DNA of 46,641 bases from Bacteroidia bacterium. GTDB lineage: Bacteria; Bacteroidota; Bacteroidia; Bacteroidales; UBA932. Shown piece by piece: positions 1-8,293 of this stretch. The position numbers were made by a program, and so were the translations under genes. Location: positions 1-46,641 of the forward strand of contig JAGKTT010000024.1 of assembly GCA_021153285.1 (NCBI GenBank), read 5' to 3'. The notes under the pieces are model-generated. The model did not search any database. It saw only the letters and a program-made list of their open reading frames with translations, and was not told the DNA's origin. Numbering within the stretch: the first letter of the stretch is position 1; the number at the start of each line of letters is the position of its first letter.

Positions 1-352
1 CCCTGTCAAAGGGCTCCAGCCTGCTTATCCTGTCGTGCAACATCTGAATCTGCCTGCTCTTGGTGTCGTCATCGTTGTAGAGGTCGATGTCGATGGTGAG
101 GGGAACCGTCTCTACGTCACGTTTCTTCCTCCTTACCTGATTGTTGCAGGTGTTAAGGCTCACACGCCATATCCACGTCCTGTGCGAACTCTCTCCGCGG
201 AACTTCGGAAAACCCTTCCACAAGTTGATCAGTATCTCCTGGAACAGGTCATTCACCTCATCCGCATCCTTGGAGAAGAAGTAGCAGACCGTATATATGG
301 TCTTCCTGTGCTCCTTAACCATTCTGGTAAATTCCCTTTCAATGTTGTCCAT
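1..352 (-). CDS. RNA polymerase ECF sigma factor (3' part cut by window edge)
   Basis: The minus strand reads open from an ATG at 352 to the window edge, giving about 117 residues beginning MDNIEREFTRMVKEHRKTIY. Sigma-70 region 2 is visible: a helix with VCYFFSKDADEVNDLFQEI near residues 22-41, then LINLWKGFPKFRG and SHRTWIWRVSLNTCNN, the usual core-binding and -10-recognition part of ECF sigma factors. Region 4 would lie beyond the edge. The protein would direct RNA polymerase to a small set of promoters. It is divergent from a second ECF sigma operon at 540-1827. A TAAATTTG -7 box at 386-393 (minus) lies about 34 bases upstream of the start. The family is secure; the regulon is unknown. Confidence 0.85.
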   Translation of the reverse strand, partial: MDNIEREFTRMVKEHRKTIYTVCYFFSKDADEVNDLFQEILINLWKGFPKFRGESSHRTWIWRVSLNTCNNQVRRKKRDVETVPLTIDIDLYNDDDTKSRQIQMLHDRISRLEPFDR

Positions 353-385
353 CAGTGTTTTTCTTTTGTTCTACCCTTTAGACAC

Positions 386-393
386 CAAATTTA
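386..393 (-). promoter_or_regulatory. Candidate -7 element (TAAATTTG) for the partial sigma factor gene
   Basis: The minus strand carries TAAATTTG, a match to the Bacteroidota -7 consensus TAnnTTTG, 34 bases before the start at 352. No clear TTG -33 element lies 19-21 bases upstream. Confidence 0.45.
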
Positions 394-465
394 CCGATTC
401 CTTTCAAAAATTCAGGAAAATGCAATCACCCTCTTACAAAAAGTCAAAATTTTCCCAACCTTTTG

Positions 466-473
466 TAGCTTTG
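466..473 (+). promoter_or_regulatory. Candidate -7 element (TAGCTTTG) for the 540-1827 operon
   Basis: TAGCTTTG matches TAnnTTTG and lies 66 bases before the first start at 540. The -33 region is AT-rich without a clear TTG. It is back-to-back with the minus-strand element at 386-393, about 72 bases away. Confidence 0.5.
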
Positions 474-539
474 TTCCGTCTAACGAATGAAACCGCTAGA
501 AAGCGGGGAAATGAAGTTAAACATTAATATTCTACATTT

Positions 540-977
540 ATGGATGACATTTTAATTGTACTAGGTATCTGCGTTGTACTGCCGGTGATGATTGTATGGC
601 TTGTAACAAGAGCACGCCAGAATGAGACAAACAAGAAGACAGAAATTATGCTCAAGGCTATTGAGTCAGGAGCTACAATCGATGCTAATTTCTTTAAGGA
701 AAAACAAGGAGCCAAAACAATCAAGGAACGACTTCTCAAGCGTCTCGCTGGTGGTTGCATCTTCACTTTGATGGGTGTTGTCTTTACTGTCATTGGCTTT
801 GTAAACAAGGATATGATGACTGAAATACATATGCAGCCGGACTCTTTCACCATTCCTTGTATATTTGGAGGAATCTTCTTCGCGATTGGAATCGGTCTCC
901 TGATCGTATTCTTTGTCGGTAAGAAGATGCTGGTAAAAGAAATGGAGGCTGAAGCTAAAGAAATTGAGCAAAAGTAA
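540..977 (+). CDS. Small membrane protein, DUF6249-like
   Basis: A 145-residue protein with three hydrophobic segments: about residues 3-23, 72-92 (LMGVVFTVIGFV) and 105-127 (FGGIFFAIGIGLLIVFFVG). A charged cytoplasmic-type stretch (residues 25-65) holds IMLKAIESGATIDANFF, and the tail is highly charged (KEMEAEAKEIEQK). The layout resembles the Bacteroidota DUF6249 family, which often precedes an ECF sigma gene; I rely on layout and recollection of the family, so this is tentative. It is the first gene of a three-gene operon, 5 bases before the sigma factor. It may sense or relay an envelope state to the sigma factor. No enzyme motif is visible. Confidence 0.7.
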   Translation: MDDILIVLGICVVLPVMIVWLVTRARQNETNKKTEIMLKAIESGATIDANFFKEKQGAKTIKERLLKRLAGGCIFTLMGVVFTVIGFVNKDMMTEIHMQPDSFTIPCIFGGIFFAIGIGLLIVFFVGKKMLVKEMEAEAKEIEQK

Positions 978-982
978 CATCT

Positions 983-1465
983 ATGTCACCGGAGCGCTTC
1001 ATAGACCTTATCAGAGCTGAGCAGGAATCATTAAGGCGATTTCTGCTTGCCCTGTGTAGTGGAGATGAATCACTGGCTGATGACATTGCCCAAGACGCAC
1101 TAGTCCGTGCATATGTCGCTTCCGGATCATTCCTTGGACTTTCAAAATTCAGCACCTGGCTGTTCAGAATTGCGTATAATTGTTATGTTGATTACCATCG
1201 CAAGCCAAGAATGGAAACGGTATCTTCGGATTCACAGCAGGCCTTATCAATTCCTGCAACCGATGAAACTGATGCTGGATTCAAATACCAAAGGCTCTAT
1301 CAAGCCCTGGGATCCTTGCAAGAAAAAGAAAAGGCTACAATTATTTTGCATTACTTCGAAGATCGAAGTATAAAGGAAATATCCTCTATACTTCAGATTC
1401 CACAAGGCACTGTTAAATATTATCTATCCACAGGACGCAACCATCTTAAATCCATACTGCAATGA
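983..1465 (+). CDS. RNA polymerase ECF sigma factor
   Basis: A 160-residue ECF (group 4) sigma factor. Region 2 spans about residues 8-75, with LADDIAQDALVRAYVAS and LSKFSTWLFRIAYNCYVDYHRK. A short linker (80-100) follows, then region 4 at about 106-159, with LGSLQEKEKATIILHYFEDR and a helix-turn-helix IKEISSILQIPQGTVKYYLS. There is no extra C-terminal domain, so control most likely comes from a partner protein. The stop codon overlaps the start of the next gene, a two-TM protein, which is the usual layout of a sigma/anti-sigma pair. Confidence 0.92.
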   Translation: MSPERFIDLIRAEQESLRRFLLALCSGDESLADDIAQDALVRAYVASGSFLGLSKFSTWLFRIAYNCYVDYHRKPRMETVSSDSQQALSIPATDETDAGFKYQRLYQALGSLQEKEKATIILHYFEDRSIKEISSILQIPQGTVKYYLSTGRNHLKSILQ

Positions 1466-1827
1466 AAAACATAGATATAGAATCAATTCTCAGAGACAAC
1501 AGGCCTCAGTTACAGGATAATCCGACATTCCTACTGGAGGTCGAGCAGAAGATGCGTGCTGTAGAAGGAATAAAGAACGAGGTTGACAGACAGAGACGAT
1601 ATGGAAGGACTGCTGTTATAATAGCTTTGTTAGCAGGCCTGATTGTCGGAGCCTTGGCGATGTCACTGGCTTATCTATACCCGGTAAATCCATCTAAAAT
1701 CAATGATAGCATAATTTCAGACATAAGGATGTTTATGGATATATACAAAAATTACTTACTCCTGCCTATTGCTGGATGTGCTATTTCTTTAAGTCTGATT
1801 TTAGGAAGGCAGAAAGTATTCATATAG
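1462..1827 (+). CDS. Putative membrane anti-sigma or sigma-associated protein
   Basis: A 121-residue protein whose start (ATGA) overlaps the sigma factor stop, implying translational coupling. An N-terminal cytoplasmic-type region of about 48 residues (SILRDNRPQLQDNPTFLLEVEQKM) is followed by two membrane spans, about residues 49-72 (IIALLAGLIVGALAMSLAYL) and 98-114 (YLLLPIAGCAISLSLILG). The N-terminus lacks the HxxxCxxC zinc anti-sigma motif. Position and topology suggest a regulator that binds the sigma factor at the membrane; this is inferred from context, not from a recognised domain. Confidence 0.7.
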   Translation: MKNIDIESILRDNRPQLQDNPTFLLEVEQKMRAVEGIKNEVDRQRRYGRTAVIIALLAGLIVGALAMSLAYLYPVNPSKINDSIISDIRMFMDIYKNYLLLPIAGCAISLSLILGRQKVFI

Positions 1828-2073
1828 CTTACGTTCCATTGATTGAGGAAGAAATAACTATGAGGTACTGATACCAGGAAGCAGGTGTTAAAGTCAGATT
1901 GAGCTATGACGAACAGCTGAAGAAGGTTTTATGACACAGATAAGATCCTGTCTGGATGGAGTTTAATAGTCCCCTTATAAAATATCAGCCATCTGCCTTT
2001 CAATTTGTAAAGCAGATGGCTGTCTGGAAATTCAGGAATTCCGGGTATCAAAGTGTTTCTTACTGGTTCTGAC
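1828..2073. other. Intergenic stretch between convergent operons; possible gene-tail remnant
   Basis: About 245 bases between convergent operons. Near 1884-1934 one plus frame reads QEAGVKVRLSYDEQLKKVL then a stop, with protein-like composition but a stop just upstream. It may be the tail of a lost gene or chance. The rest holds the hairpin at 1986-2022. Confidence 0.3.
1986..2022 (-). terminator. Hairpin terminator after the S41 peptidase gene
   Basis: CAGCCATCTGC and its exact complement GCAGATGGCTG form an 11-bp stem with a 15-base loop. On the minus strand it is followed by ATATTTTATAA, so it best serves the minus-strand operon ending at 2074. Confidence 0.65.
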
Positions 2074-3138
2074 TTATTCCGACAGTACTTCAATAGCCTT
2101 TTCAAGAATCGAGTCGACTTTGTTCTCGATATCTTCTTCGGTAATTGTGACATAGATGTCCGGTTCCACTCCTGGCTCTATATGTTTCTTGTCCACGTCC
2201 AAGGTAAATCTCTGAGCACTCATCGTAACGGCCCATCCGTTAGGCAGATAGTATGTACAAGGCAGTCCGCCGCCACCACCTGTCTTACCTCCTACAAGCG
2301 TAACGTTAGGCGCTTCTTTCATAAATGCTGCAAACATATTGGCAGCAGAGTATACATCTCTGTTGGTCAGTACCATAGTCTTTTTATCTGCCCAGTTTCT
2401 CTCTGCGTCTGCATCTGACGGCAATATGTATAGTGGTGAAGGCTCACTGAAATCATTGTATTCCTTACTGTTTTTTACAATATGATATCCGACCAGTGTC
2501 TTCTCTTTTACAAATTTTTGGGCAATTCCCAGTGATAGCTGTGCACTTCCGCCTGGATTGGTCCTGATGTCATATATGATACCATCTGCCTTGGCTATAA
2601 TAGGCTGGAACATCTCAAGGTCTTCATTATTGATATCCTTGATAAAATCATCGTGATGTAAATAGAAGAATGTCTTATTCTCTCGGGTAATCATACCGTA
2701 ACGGTGTCCGTTTCTGGTTCTGAAAGCCTCGTCCAGATACTTTTCCTCAATGACCCCTTTGATAAAGTTATCAGGATATCTCTCTCCGTTATCATCAATG
2801 TAGAAAGTGAAGCATCCGCGATGTTTGAATTTGGTGTCCAGCCAGACGTGCCCGTCTTTAAGGTAGTCGATTGATTTACCCATTATCTCCAATAACTCTG
2901 CCTCTGTAGCGGCGTTTTCCGCTTGCGGCATCATTTCCTCATATACACTATGCCAGTCCACATTCTTGCTGTATCCGTAGCTCTCACCGAGGTATCCATA
3001 GTTTTCGTTGATATAATTCCAGAAGGCCTCGTAGTTGGTCTTGAAATCATTGTTGTACTCTTTCGTATAGTCATCTTTAATGCAGGAAGTTGCAAGAATG
3101 GCTGTAATTACGGCTATGATATTAAATATGCGTTTCAT
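2074..3138 (-). CDS. S41 family peptidase, predicted surface lipoprotein
   Basis: A 354-residue protein with an SPII signal peptide and lipobox Cys19 (LATSC). The next residues, CIKDD, resemble the acidic export signal that sends Bacteroidota lipoproteins to the cell surface. The S41 (CtpA/tricorn-like) core is visible: DGHVWL at 95-100, DIRTNPGG at 190-197, YSAANMFA around 263-270 with the likely nucleophile Ser264, and GGKTGGGGGLP at 283-293. No PDZ domain is obvious, as in many short Bacteroidota S41 proteins. It is the last gene of a four-gene minus-strand operon, 12 bases after a barrel protein. It likely cleaves peptides at the cell surface or in the periplasm; the substrate is unknown. 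Confidence 0.88.
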   Translation of the reverse strand: MKRIFNIIAVITAILATSCIKDDYTKEYNNDFKTNYEAFWNYINENYGYLGESYGYSKNVDWHSVYEEMMPQAENAATEAELLEIMGKSIDYLKDGHVWLDTKFKHRGCFTFYIDDNGERYPDNFIKGVIEEKYLDEAFRTRNGHRYGMITRENKTFFYLHHDDFIKDINNEDLEMFQPIIAKADGIIYDIRTNPGGSAQLSLGIAQKFVKEKTLVGYHIVKNSKEYNDFSEPSPLYILPSDADAERNWADKKTMVLTNRDVYSAANMFAAFMKEAPNVTLVGGKTGGGGGLPCTYYLPNGWAVTMSAQRFTLDVDKKHIEPGVEPDIYVTITEEDIENKVDSILEKAIEVLSE

Positions 3139-3150
3139 CTCTATGTATCT

Positions 3151-4044
3151 TTAAAAATTAATGTTGGATGATTTGAACTTTTCGCGTGATACTATGTCAA
3201 ACGATACTCCTATTGACATATAATTGATTTTGCGGATGTTCTGTAAGCTGTTGATATTCCACCATTTGCGTGTGCTTCCAAAACCTAATGTGATTGTACA
3301 GGGTTTTGTCACGAAGTCTACTCCAAATTCATAGTCCAACGACATATAGTTATGATAAGATGCCATAAAGATATGGTTGTAAGCAGGATTCAGTACAGTG
3401 TAGCTGTTACCGATGATAGATATTGATGACTCTGACGGATGGTCGGCTGCAATAAGTCCGATCACAGGTAAAGTCACAAGTGCACGTAGATCCAGACTCC
3501 ATTTCTTGAAATCCCATCCGTATTTGATGGCTGCGTGGGCTTTGAGCATCAGTTGTGCGTCTATGTTCGTCATATTGTTCACACCGTCCGGTATGCTGCT
3601 TTTATTGGCACCGTATATATCGAATACTCCTCCGGTTTTAAGCATCAGCTTTTCTCCGAATTTCCAGTGGTAATATGTACCGTAACCGACATTGAATGTG
3701 TTGTAGTCGAGTTTCTGTGTTTTTGCCGGATTTTCAAGTGCCGCTAATCCATCTCCGAATTTCTTTCGCCACTGCGGTCTGTTATAGCTGGTGTAATAAA
3801 GATCCCACGACAGATTTTCGTGCTTTCTGTAGATTGCTCCAAGTCTTGCATTTATTCCCGAAAATACACTTGTTCCGGTGTAGATCTGATTGGATATATA
3901 CTCATCCAGTACTTCTACTGATGTCGGTGACATCAAGGTGATTTTTCCTGTCACGACCTTCTCGTTCTCCTGAGCATAAGCTTGAACCGAGCCGAGAACG
4001 GCAGCTGCAATGGAAACGGCTGAAATCAATAACTTTTTCTTCAT
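3151..4044 (-). CDS. Outer-membrane beta-barrel protein, possibly DUF3316
   Basis: A 297-residue protein with a Sec signal peptide (cleavage expected after VQAYAQ, about residue 25) and alternating aromatic/polar strands typical of an outer-membrane barrel, such as WDLYYTSYNRPQW, FNVGYGTYYHWKFG and YMSLDYEFGVDFV. The overall pattern recalls Bacteroidota DUF3316 proteins; this is a tentative assignment. No enzyme motif is seen. It sits between the amidohydrolase (63 bases upstream) and the S41 peptidase (12 bases downstream), all co-directional, so it is probably co-transcribed and may act as a channel or structural partner for that envelope operon. Confidence 0.7.
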   Translation of the reverse strand: MKKKLLISAVSIAAAVLGSVQAYAQENEKVVTGKITLMSPTSVEVLDEYISNQIYTGTSVFSGINARLGAIYRKHENLSWDLYYTSYNRPQWRKKFGDGLAALENPAKTQKLDYNTFNVGYGTYYHWKFGEKLMLKTGGVFDIYGANKSSIPDGVNNMTNIDAQLMLKAHAAIKYGWDFKKWSLDLRALVTLPVIGLIAADHPSESSISIIGNSYTVLNPAYNHIFMASYHNYMSLDYEFGVDFVTKPCTITLGFGSTRKWWNINSLQNIRKINYMSIGVSFDIVSREKFKSSNINF

Positions 4045-4107
4045 TTTGTATTAAATAAATAGTTAAGAATAAATAATGTCTTTTATTTCATTATCAAAGG
4101 TTTATCA

Positions 4108-5703
4108 CTATTCTGCTTTCATCGCTCTTCCTGAGTGTCTGATAGCTTCGGCATCCAGAACGTCACTGTCCAATACCTTTATACCGTTGATGTATACTTT
4201 CTCTATACCGAACGGCTTTTCGTTATCCGGCTGACCTTCGCGGAGTTTCGTCTCGTCAAAGACAGTAAGGTCAGCGAAGTAACCCGGTCTGATCTGTCCT
4301 CTATCCTTTATCGAGAATCTATCAGCGACGGCACCTGTCATCTTTCTGATGGTATTCGGCATCGTGTCCCCCGTACCGCATAGAGAGAATTTCAGGAATT
4401 TAGGGAAACAGTCATAAATGGCAGGATTCTGGATTCCGTGATCTTCGACCCACGCATCGGTCATATACAGACATCTGTCATCTTTGGAGAGTTCGCTGAC
4501 AATTTCTGGAGTACTGTAAGGCCCCATATTTATGCGACCCTTGAAGTCGCTCATTTCACAAAGGTCAAGGTATGCGTCAAGACACGATTTTCCCATCTCT
4601 TTGGCAATCTGTGCCACACTCTTGCCTTCAAACTGCTTATATCCCGGTCCGATGTAAGCGATCTGGATGTCGTCCCATCCGAATCCGAGAAGTATGATGG
4701 TAGCACGTATCAATATGCTGAGTTTCAGCTTATTGAACCAGTGGCGCTTCTGTGATGGAGAAAGAGCCTGATACCAGACTGGAAGCACAACCGTGATCAC
4801 AGAGACGCCCAGAAGCTCGCTGTATATGTCGAACCCAATGTCCACTCCCTTGTCCCTCAGATTATGAAGGATAGCCATCAGCTCGTCCTTGCAGCGGAAT
4901 GAGCGTCTTCCCACAAAGATGGCGTGTGAATAGTGAAGCTTCATTCGGGTACCGGACGCGATCTCTACGAGTTCATCTAATGCTCTGAGCAGATGAGGAC
5001 GTCCCAGCAGGGGATAAGTCATCGATACGGCAGAACAGGCTCTTGGGTGTACGGTCATAGGTCTGTCGTATTTCTCGCAAAGTCGTGCGACCTCCTTCAA
5101 CTCGTCAATGCCGGCATATATTCCCGGTTCGTACATCAGTCCCAAAGAAAGTCCGCAAGCTCCCTCCTTCAAGGCATTTTCCATAATTTCGAGCATCTTC
5201 ATCCGCTCTGTATCTGTCAATTGCCTGTTTTCGTATCCTGCTACACTGGTTCTTGCTGTGCAGTGACCGGCAAGGACCGCGATATTACAAGGTGTGTTAC
5301 GGTCAATGGCAGAAAAGAATTCAGCTACGCTCGGGTACACTCCGGTGGTGCCGTTATAGGAAAAGAGTCCTCCTCCCACCGTATCTGCATACGCTGATTG
5401 CGATTCGAATCCGATAGCGGACAGACCGCAGTTTCCTGTCACGAAAGAGGTGATACCTTGACGTATGAACGGCTCAAAGTATTTCTGAGGATTATTCTTA
5501 ACTGCGAACCAATCGTTGTGAGAATGCGCGTCGATGAATCCTGGTGAGATGGAAAGCCCGTTAAGATCAATTATCTCCCATCCTTCTTCAGGCTTTATGT
5601 CAGCTTCCACCTTGACAATCCTGTCATTATCTATCAGGATGTCTCCCTTGAATGCCTCGGATCCGGCACCGTCATAAATCAATGCGTCTTTAAACAGTTT
5701 CAT
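4108..5703 (-). CDS. N-acyl-D-amino-acid deacylase family amidohydrolase
   Basis: A 531-residue cytoplasmic protein without a signal peptide. It has the amidohydrolase layout of D-aminoacylases: a small beta domain, then SPGFIDAHSHND with metal-binding His60 and His62, the family motif GNCG at 90-93 (its Cys is a metal ligand in characterised D-aminoacylase), His-containing strands MTVHPRA and KLHYSHA near residues 220-260, and the terminal IRPGYFADLTVFD. Such enzymes release free D-amino acids from N-acyl-D-amino acids or related D-peptides. Its start lies 11 bases after the patatin gene stop. With the S41 peptidase in the same operon, a role in recycling D-amino-acid-containing material is plausible but inferred. 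Confidence 0.88.
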   Translation of the reverse strand: MKLFKDALIYDGAGSEAFKGDILIDNDRIVKVEADIKPEEGWEIIDLNGLSISPGFIDAHSHNDWFAVKNNPQKYFEPFIRQGITSFVTGNCGLSAIGFESQSAYADTVGGGLFSYNGTTGVYPSVAEFFSAIDRNTPCNIAVLAGHCTARTSVAGYENRQLTDTERMKMLEIMENALKEGACGLSLGLMYEPGIYAGIDELKEVARLCEKYDRPMTVHPRACSAVSMTYPLLGRPHLLRALDELVEIASGTRMKLHYSHAIFVGRRSFRCKDELMAILHNLRDKGVDIGFDIYSELLGVSVITVVLPVWYQALSPSQKRHWFNKLKLSILIRATIILLGFGWDDIQIAYIGPGYKQFEGKSVAQIAKEMGKSCLDAYLDLCEMSDFKGRINMGPYSTPEIVSELSKDDRCLYMTDAWVEDHGIQNPAIYDCFPKFLKFSLCGTGDTMPNTIRKMTGAVADRFSIKDRGQIRPGYFADLTVFDETKLREGQPDNEKPFGIEKVYINGIKVLDSDVLDAEAIRHSGRAMKAE

Positions 5704-5714
5704 AGGTTTTAGTT

Positions 5715-8093
5715 CTAAAAATAATGTCCCAGGCTGAAGTAGAGATTTACATTCTTTGAGATGTTGGATGAACTGATCTCAAAACTCAGTGGTCCCATCT
5801 TTGTGTCGATAGAATATCTGAGGCCGGCACCCCACCAGTCGGATGAATTATAATCATATAGATCGCCCCATACAAGTTCATCCCTTTCCTTGAAGAAATT
5901 CTTCAGGTCAATGCTTGAACGGGCATAATTGAAGATTGCTGTCAGATAATGGTTTCCGAAAAGACGAGCCCTTAAATCAGCCCTTGCAACAGCAACATTG
6001 TTGAAAGCTAAAGATAAGTTTTTAATACCAATGAAAGGAAGCTGCTGGTCAATATATCGACCTTTTTCAGCTCCTCCGATCACATTATTCATTGATGGAT
6101 AGGCTGGTACCGGACCATTGAACAATGGGCTCCAGCTGTCTGAAATGCCATTGACCGAGCCTTTGCCGAATAAAAAGCTGCCATATAGCTGTGGAATCAA
6201 TACGATCCTCTCCTCTATTATCGGAATATATCCTTCAAGACCGAATGTGACAGAGCCATAGCTCATAGTATTTGTGCCTTCCGGTGTGAAGAGCATATCT
6301 TTCCAAGTGAAATCCACCTTACCTGCGAGACCTCTGGTCGCGAAACTTGACTTGTTGAGATTGTCGTAATGGATATAAGCAAAGGATCCCAAGGTGTTTG
6401 CCTGGCTATAATCCCTCTCACAGGCCTCATTGTGCTGGTACATCACTTTTCGAGGAGTCAGAAGATCTGCCTCCAGTCCGACTCCGACACTTATGGTCCT
6501 TGAATAATTTTCAGAAAGGTAAAGTCTGAACTTATGCTGAAGGAATTTCATATTCATCACCAATGCATCCATATCGTATGCGTCGAGTTCGGAATTCCTG
6601 AAGTTGTATGAAAGGTTGATCCGCGGATACAGCAGATGACCGTAGGAGAATTTGGCAGTAAGCCATTGATTGCTTCCCAGCTTAGTGCTGATGTCAGCCT
6701 TGAATCCACTCATACGGTTACTGTTAAAGCCCGTATGGAGAAGGACAGACAGCATATCTTGCGAGTCAAATCTTAGTCCGACTCCAAAATCGTGAGGAGG
6801 ATTCGGGATGAATTTAAAACGCAGGATATATCCACCCTCCGCTGAACTGTCTTCGTGAAGAGTGTATGTGATGCTGGCGTAATTGCCTGTGCCATAATAG
6901 AGTGATACAGAACGGTCTATATCATCCTTGCAGATCATATCTCCGACTCTGACTGTGCATTTGCGACGCATCCATTTCTCAATATCATTCTCTACTCCGT
7001 CCATTTCTATTCCTGAAATCAAGATCTTATTCTGAAGAATATTAATGGCTTTCTTGGTTGTCCGGCTGTCTTCCTCACCAGATGTGGAATCATTGAAAAC
7101 CAGCTTTTTAAGAGCCTGAAATTCAGCTTCGGATCTGGATGCGGCCTCATATCCGCTGGATGTCATCCTGGCTACGCTTTCAGCATCAAAACTAAGCATT
7201 CCTACTCCGTTCAGTTCAGGACTGATGAAGATGTCGCACATCTTGTGATAGTTGTCGAAGTCCCTGTCTGTGATAATCACCTTCAATTGCTGTATCTGTG
7301 AGAACGGGGAAGAAAGATTGGCGGTATCTTTCTCCAGACCAGATGACATACTGACACCAATGACGAAATCTGCTCCCATAGCCCTGCATTGTTCAGCCGG
7401 AAAATTGTTGAGCAGTCCGCCGTCAGCATATAATGTGTTACCTATTGTGACCGGGTCAAATAGGACAGGTATAGCCATTGATGCTCTCAGGGATTTTGCA
7501 AATATGCCCTTGTCAAGAATATCAGCCTTACCGGTGACAACATTGGTCGCTATACATAGGAACGGGATCGGAAGTTCATCAAAATCAATAGGGTCGGAAT
7601 ATCCTACGGAAAGGGAATTGAAGAGGTTGATCAGATTGTCTCCAGTTACGATTCCTGTAGGCAGTGAATTCTTGAATGACCGGGATTGAAGTTCCTCCGT
7701 GTCTGTACCTACGGAAAAGGGGATAGTGGCAAGCTGAGTCTTGCTTCTTCTCTTGCTCTCGTATGAGGTCCTTTGTCTGTCCACCTGATTGCTGATAAGC
7801 CTGTCCCAGTCTACTGCGCTGATCAGTTCAAGAATCTCATCGGAAGAATAGCCTAAGGCATACATTCCTCCCACGATAGCTCCCATACTTGTACCGGCAA
7901 TGTAATCAATCGGAATACCGGCTTCTTCTATATACTTGAGCACACCTATGTGTGCCGCACCTTTTGCACCTCCGCCGGACAATACGAGTCCGACTTTAGG
8001 CCGTGTCTTTACCGAGGTAGTGTCTTGCGAATGTGCTGAAATTGTAATAGATAAAAGCAATATCGACAACGCTATTCTGAATGATTTTCCCAT
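5715..8093 (-). CDS. Patatin-like phospholipase fused to outer-membrane barrel
   Basis: A 792-residue protein with a signal peptide (about 1-22, ending SAHSQ). The patatin domain spans about 34-310: oxyanion loop SGGGAKGAAHIG (39-50), nucleophile motif GTSMG with Ser69, and catalytic DGG with Asp224 (YADGGLLNNFPA). A POTRA-like linker (about 350-430) leads to a C-terminal Omp85/BamA-type barrel ending YFSLGHYF. The architecture matches PlpD/type Vd-like patatin-barrel proteins, which hydrolyse phospholipids at the outer membrane. It is the first gene of the operon that continues to 2074; a strong promoter match lies at 8131-8161. The catalytic Ser/Asp dyad is intact, so activity is expected. 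Confidence 0.93.
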   Translation of the reverse strand: MGKSFRIALSILLLSITISAHSQDTTSVKTRPKVGLVLSGGGAKGAAHIGVLKYIEEAGIPIDYIAGTSMGAIVGGMYALGYSSDEILELISAVDWDRLISNQVDRQRTSYESKRRSKTQLATIPFSVGTDTEELQSRSFKNSLPTGIVTGDNLINLFNSLSVGYSDPIDFDELPIPFLCIATNVVTGKADILDKGIFAKSLRASMAIPVLFDPVTIGNTLYADGGLLNNFPAEQCRAMGADFVIGVSMSSGLEKDTANLSSPFSQIQQLKVIITDRDFDNYHKMCDIFISPELNGVGMLSFDAESVARMTSSGYEAASRSEAEFQALKKLVFNDSTSGEEDSRTTKKAINILQNKILISGIEMDGVENDIEKWMRRKCTVRVGDMICKDDIDRSVSLYYGTGNYASITYTLHEDSSAEGGYILRFKFIPNPPHDFGVGLRFDSQDMLSVLLHTGFNSNRMSGFKADISTKLGSNQWLTAKFSYGHLLYPRINLSYNFRNSELDAYDMDALVMNMKFLQHKFRLYLSENYSRTISVGVGLEADLLTPRKVMYQHNEACERDYSQANTLGSFAYIHYDNLNKSSFATRGLAGKVDFTWKDMLFTPEGTNTMSYGSVTFGLEGYIPIIEERIVLIPQLYGSFLFGKGSVNGISDSWSPLFNGPVPAYPSMNNVIGGAEKGRYIDQQLPFIGIKNLSLAFNNVAVARADLRARLFGNHYLTAIFNYARSSIDLKNFFKERDELVWGDLYDYNSSDWWGAGLRYSIDTKMGPLSFEISSSNISKNVNLYFSLGHYF

Positions 8094-8130
8094 AAATAAG
8101 TTCCTCTTTACTTAAAGTTAGCATAACATT

Positions 8131-8161
8131 CAAAGTTAGTAAATCTGCAGGATATTTTCAA
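8131..8161 (-). promoter_or_regulatory. Promoter of the patatin operon (-33 TTG, -7 TAACTTTG)
   Basis: On the minus strand TTG at 8161-8159 is followed after 20 bases by TAACTTTG at 8138-8131, matching both Bacteroidota promoter elements with near-ideal spacing. The -7 element lies about 38 bases before the start at 8093. Confidence 0.7.
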
Positions 8162-8262
8162 GGAACTTATCAGAAAAATGGCATTTATTCCTGATGTTGC
8201 CAATATTATCGTAAATCGGTGTTCTGCAACCCTAAAAGATAGGTATCTACGTAAAAAATAGT

Positions 8263-8270
8263 TAAATTTG
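8263..8270 (+). promoter_or_regulatory. Candidate -7 element (TAAATTTG) for the SLC13 transporter gene
   Basis: TAAATTTG matches TAnnTTTG and lies 23 bases before the ATG at 8294. No clear TTG is found 19-21 bases upstream. Confidence 0.6.
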
Positions 8271-8293
8271 CGCCCCATTTAAATAAATATTTT

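Noticed and set aside
35..490. A 151-codon plus-strand open frame at the left edge
   Set aside because: It is the antisense of the ECF sigma factor on the minus strand, which shows clear region 2 sequence.
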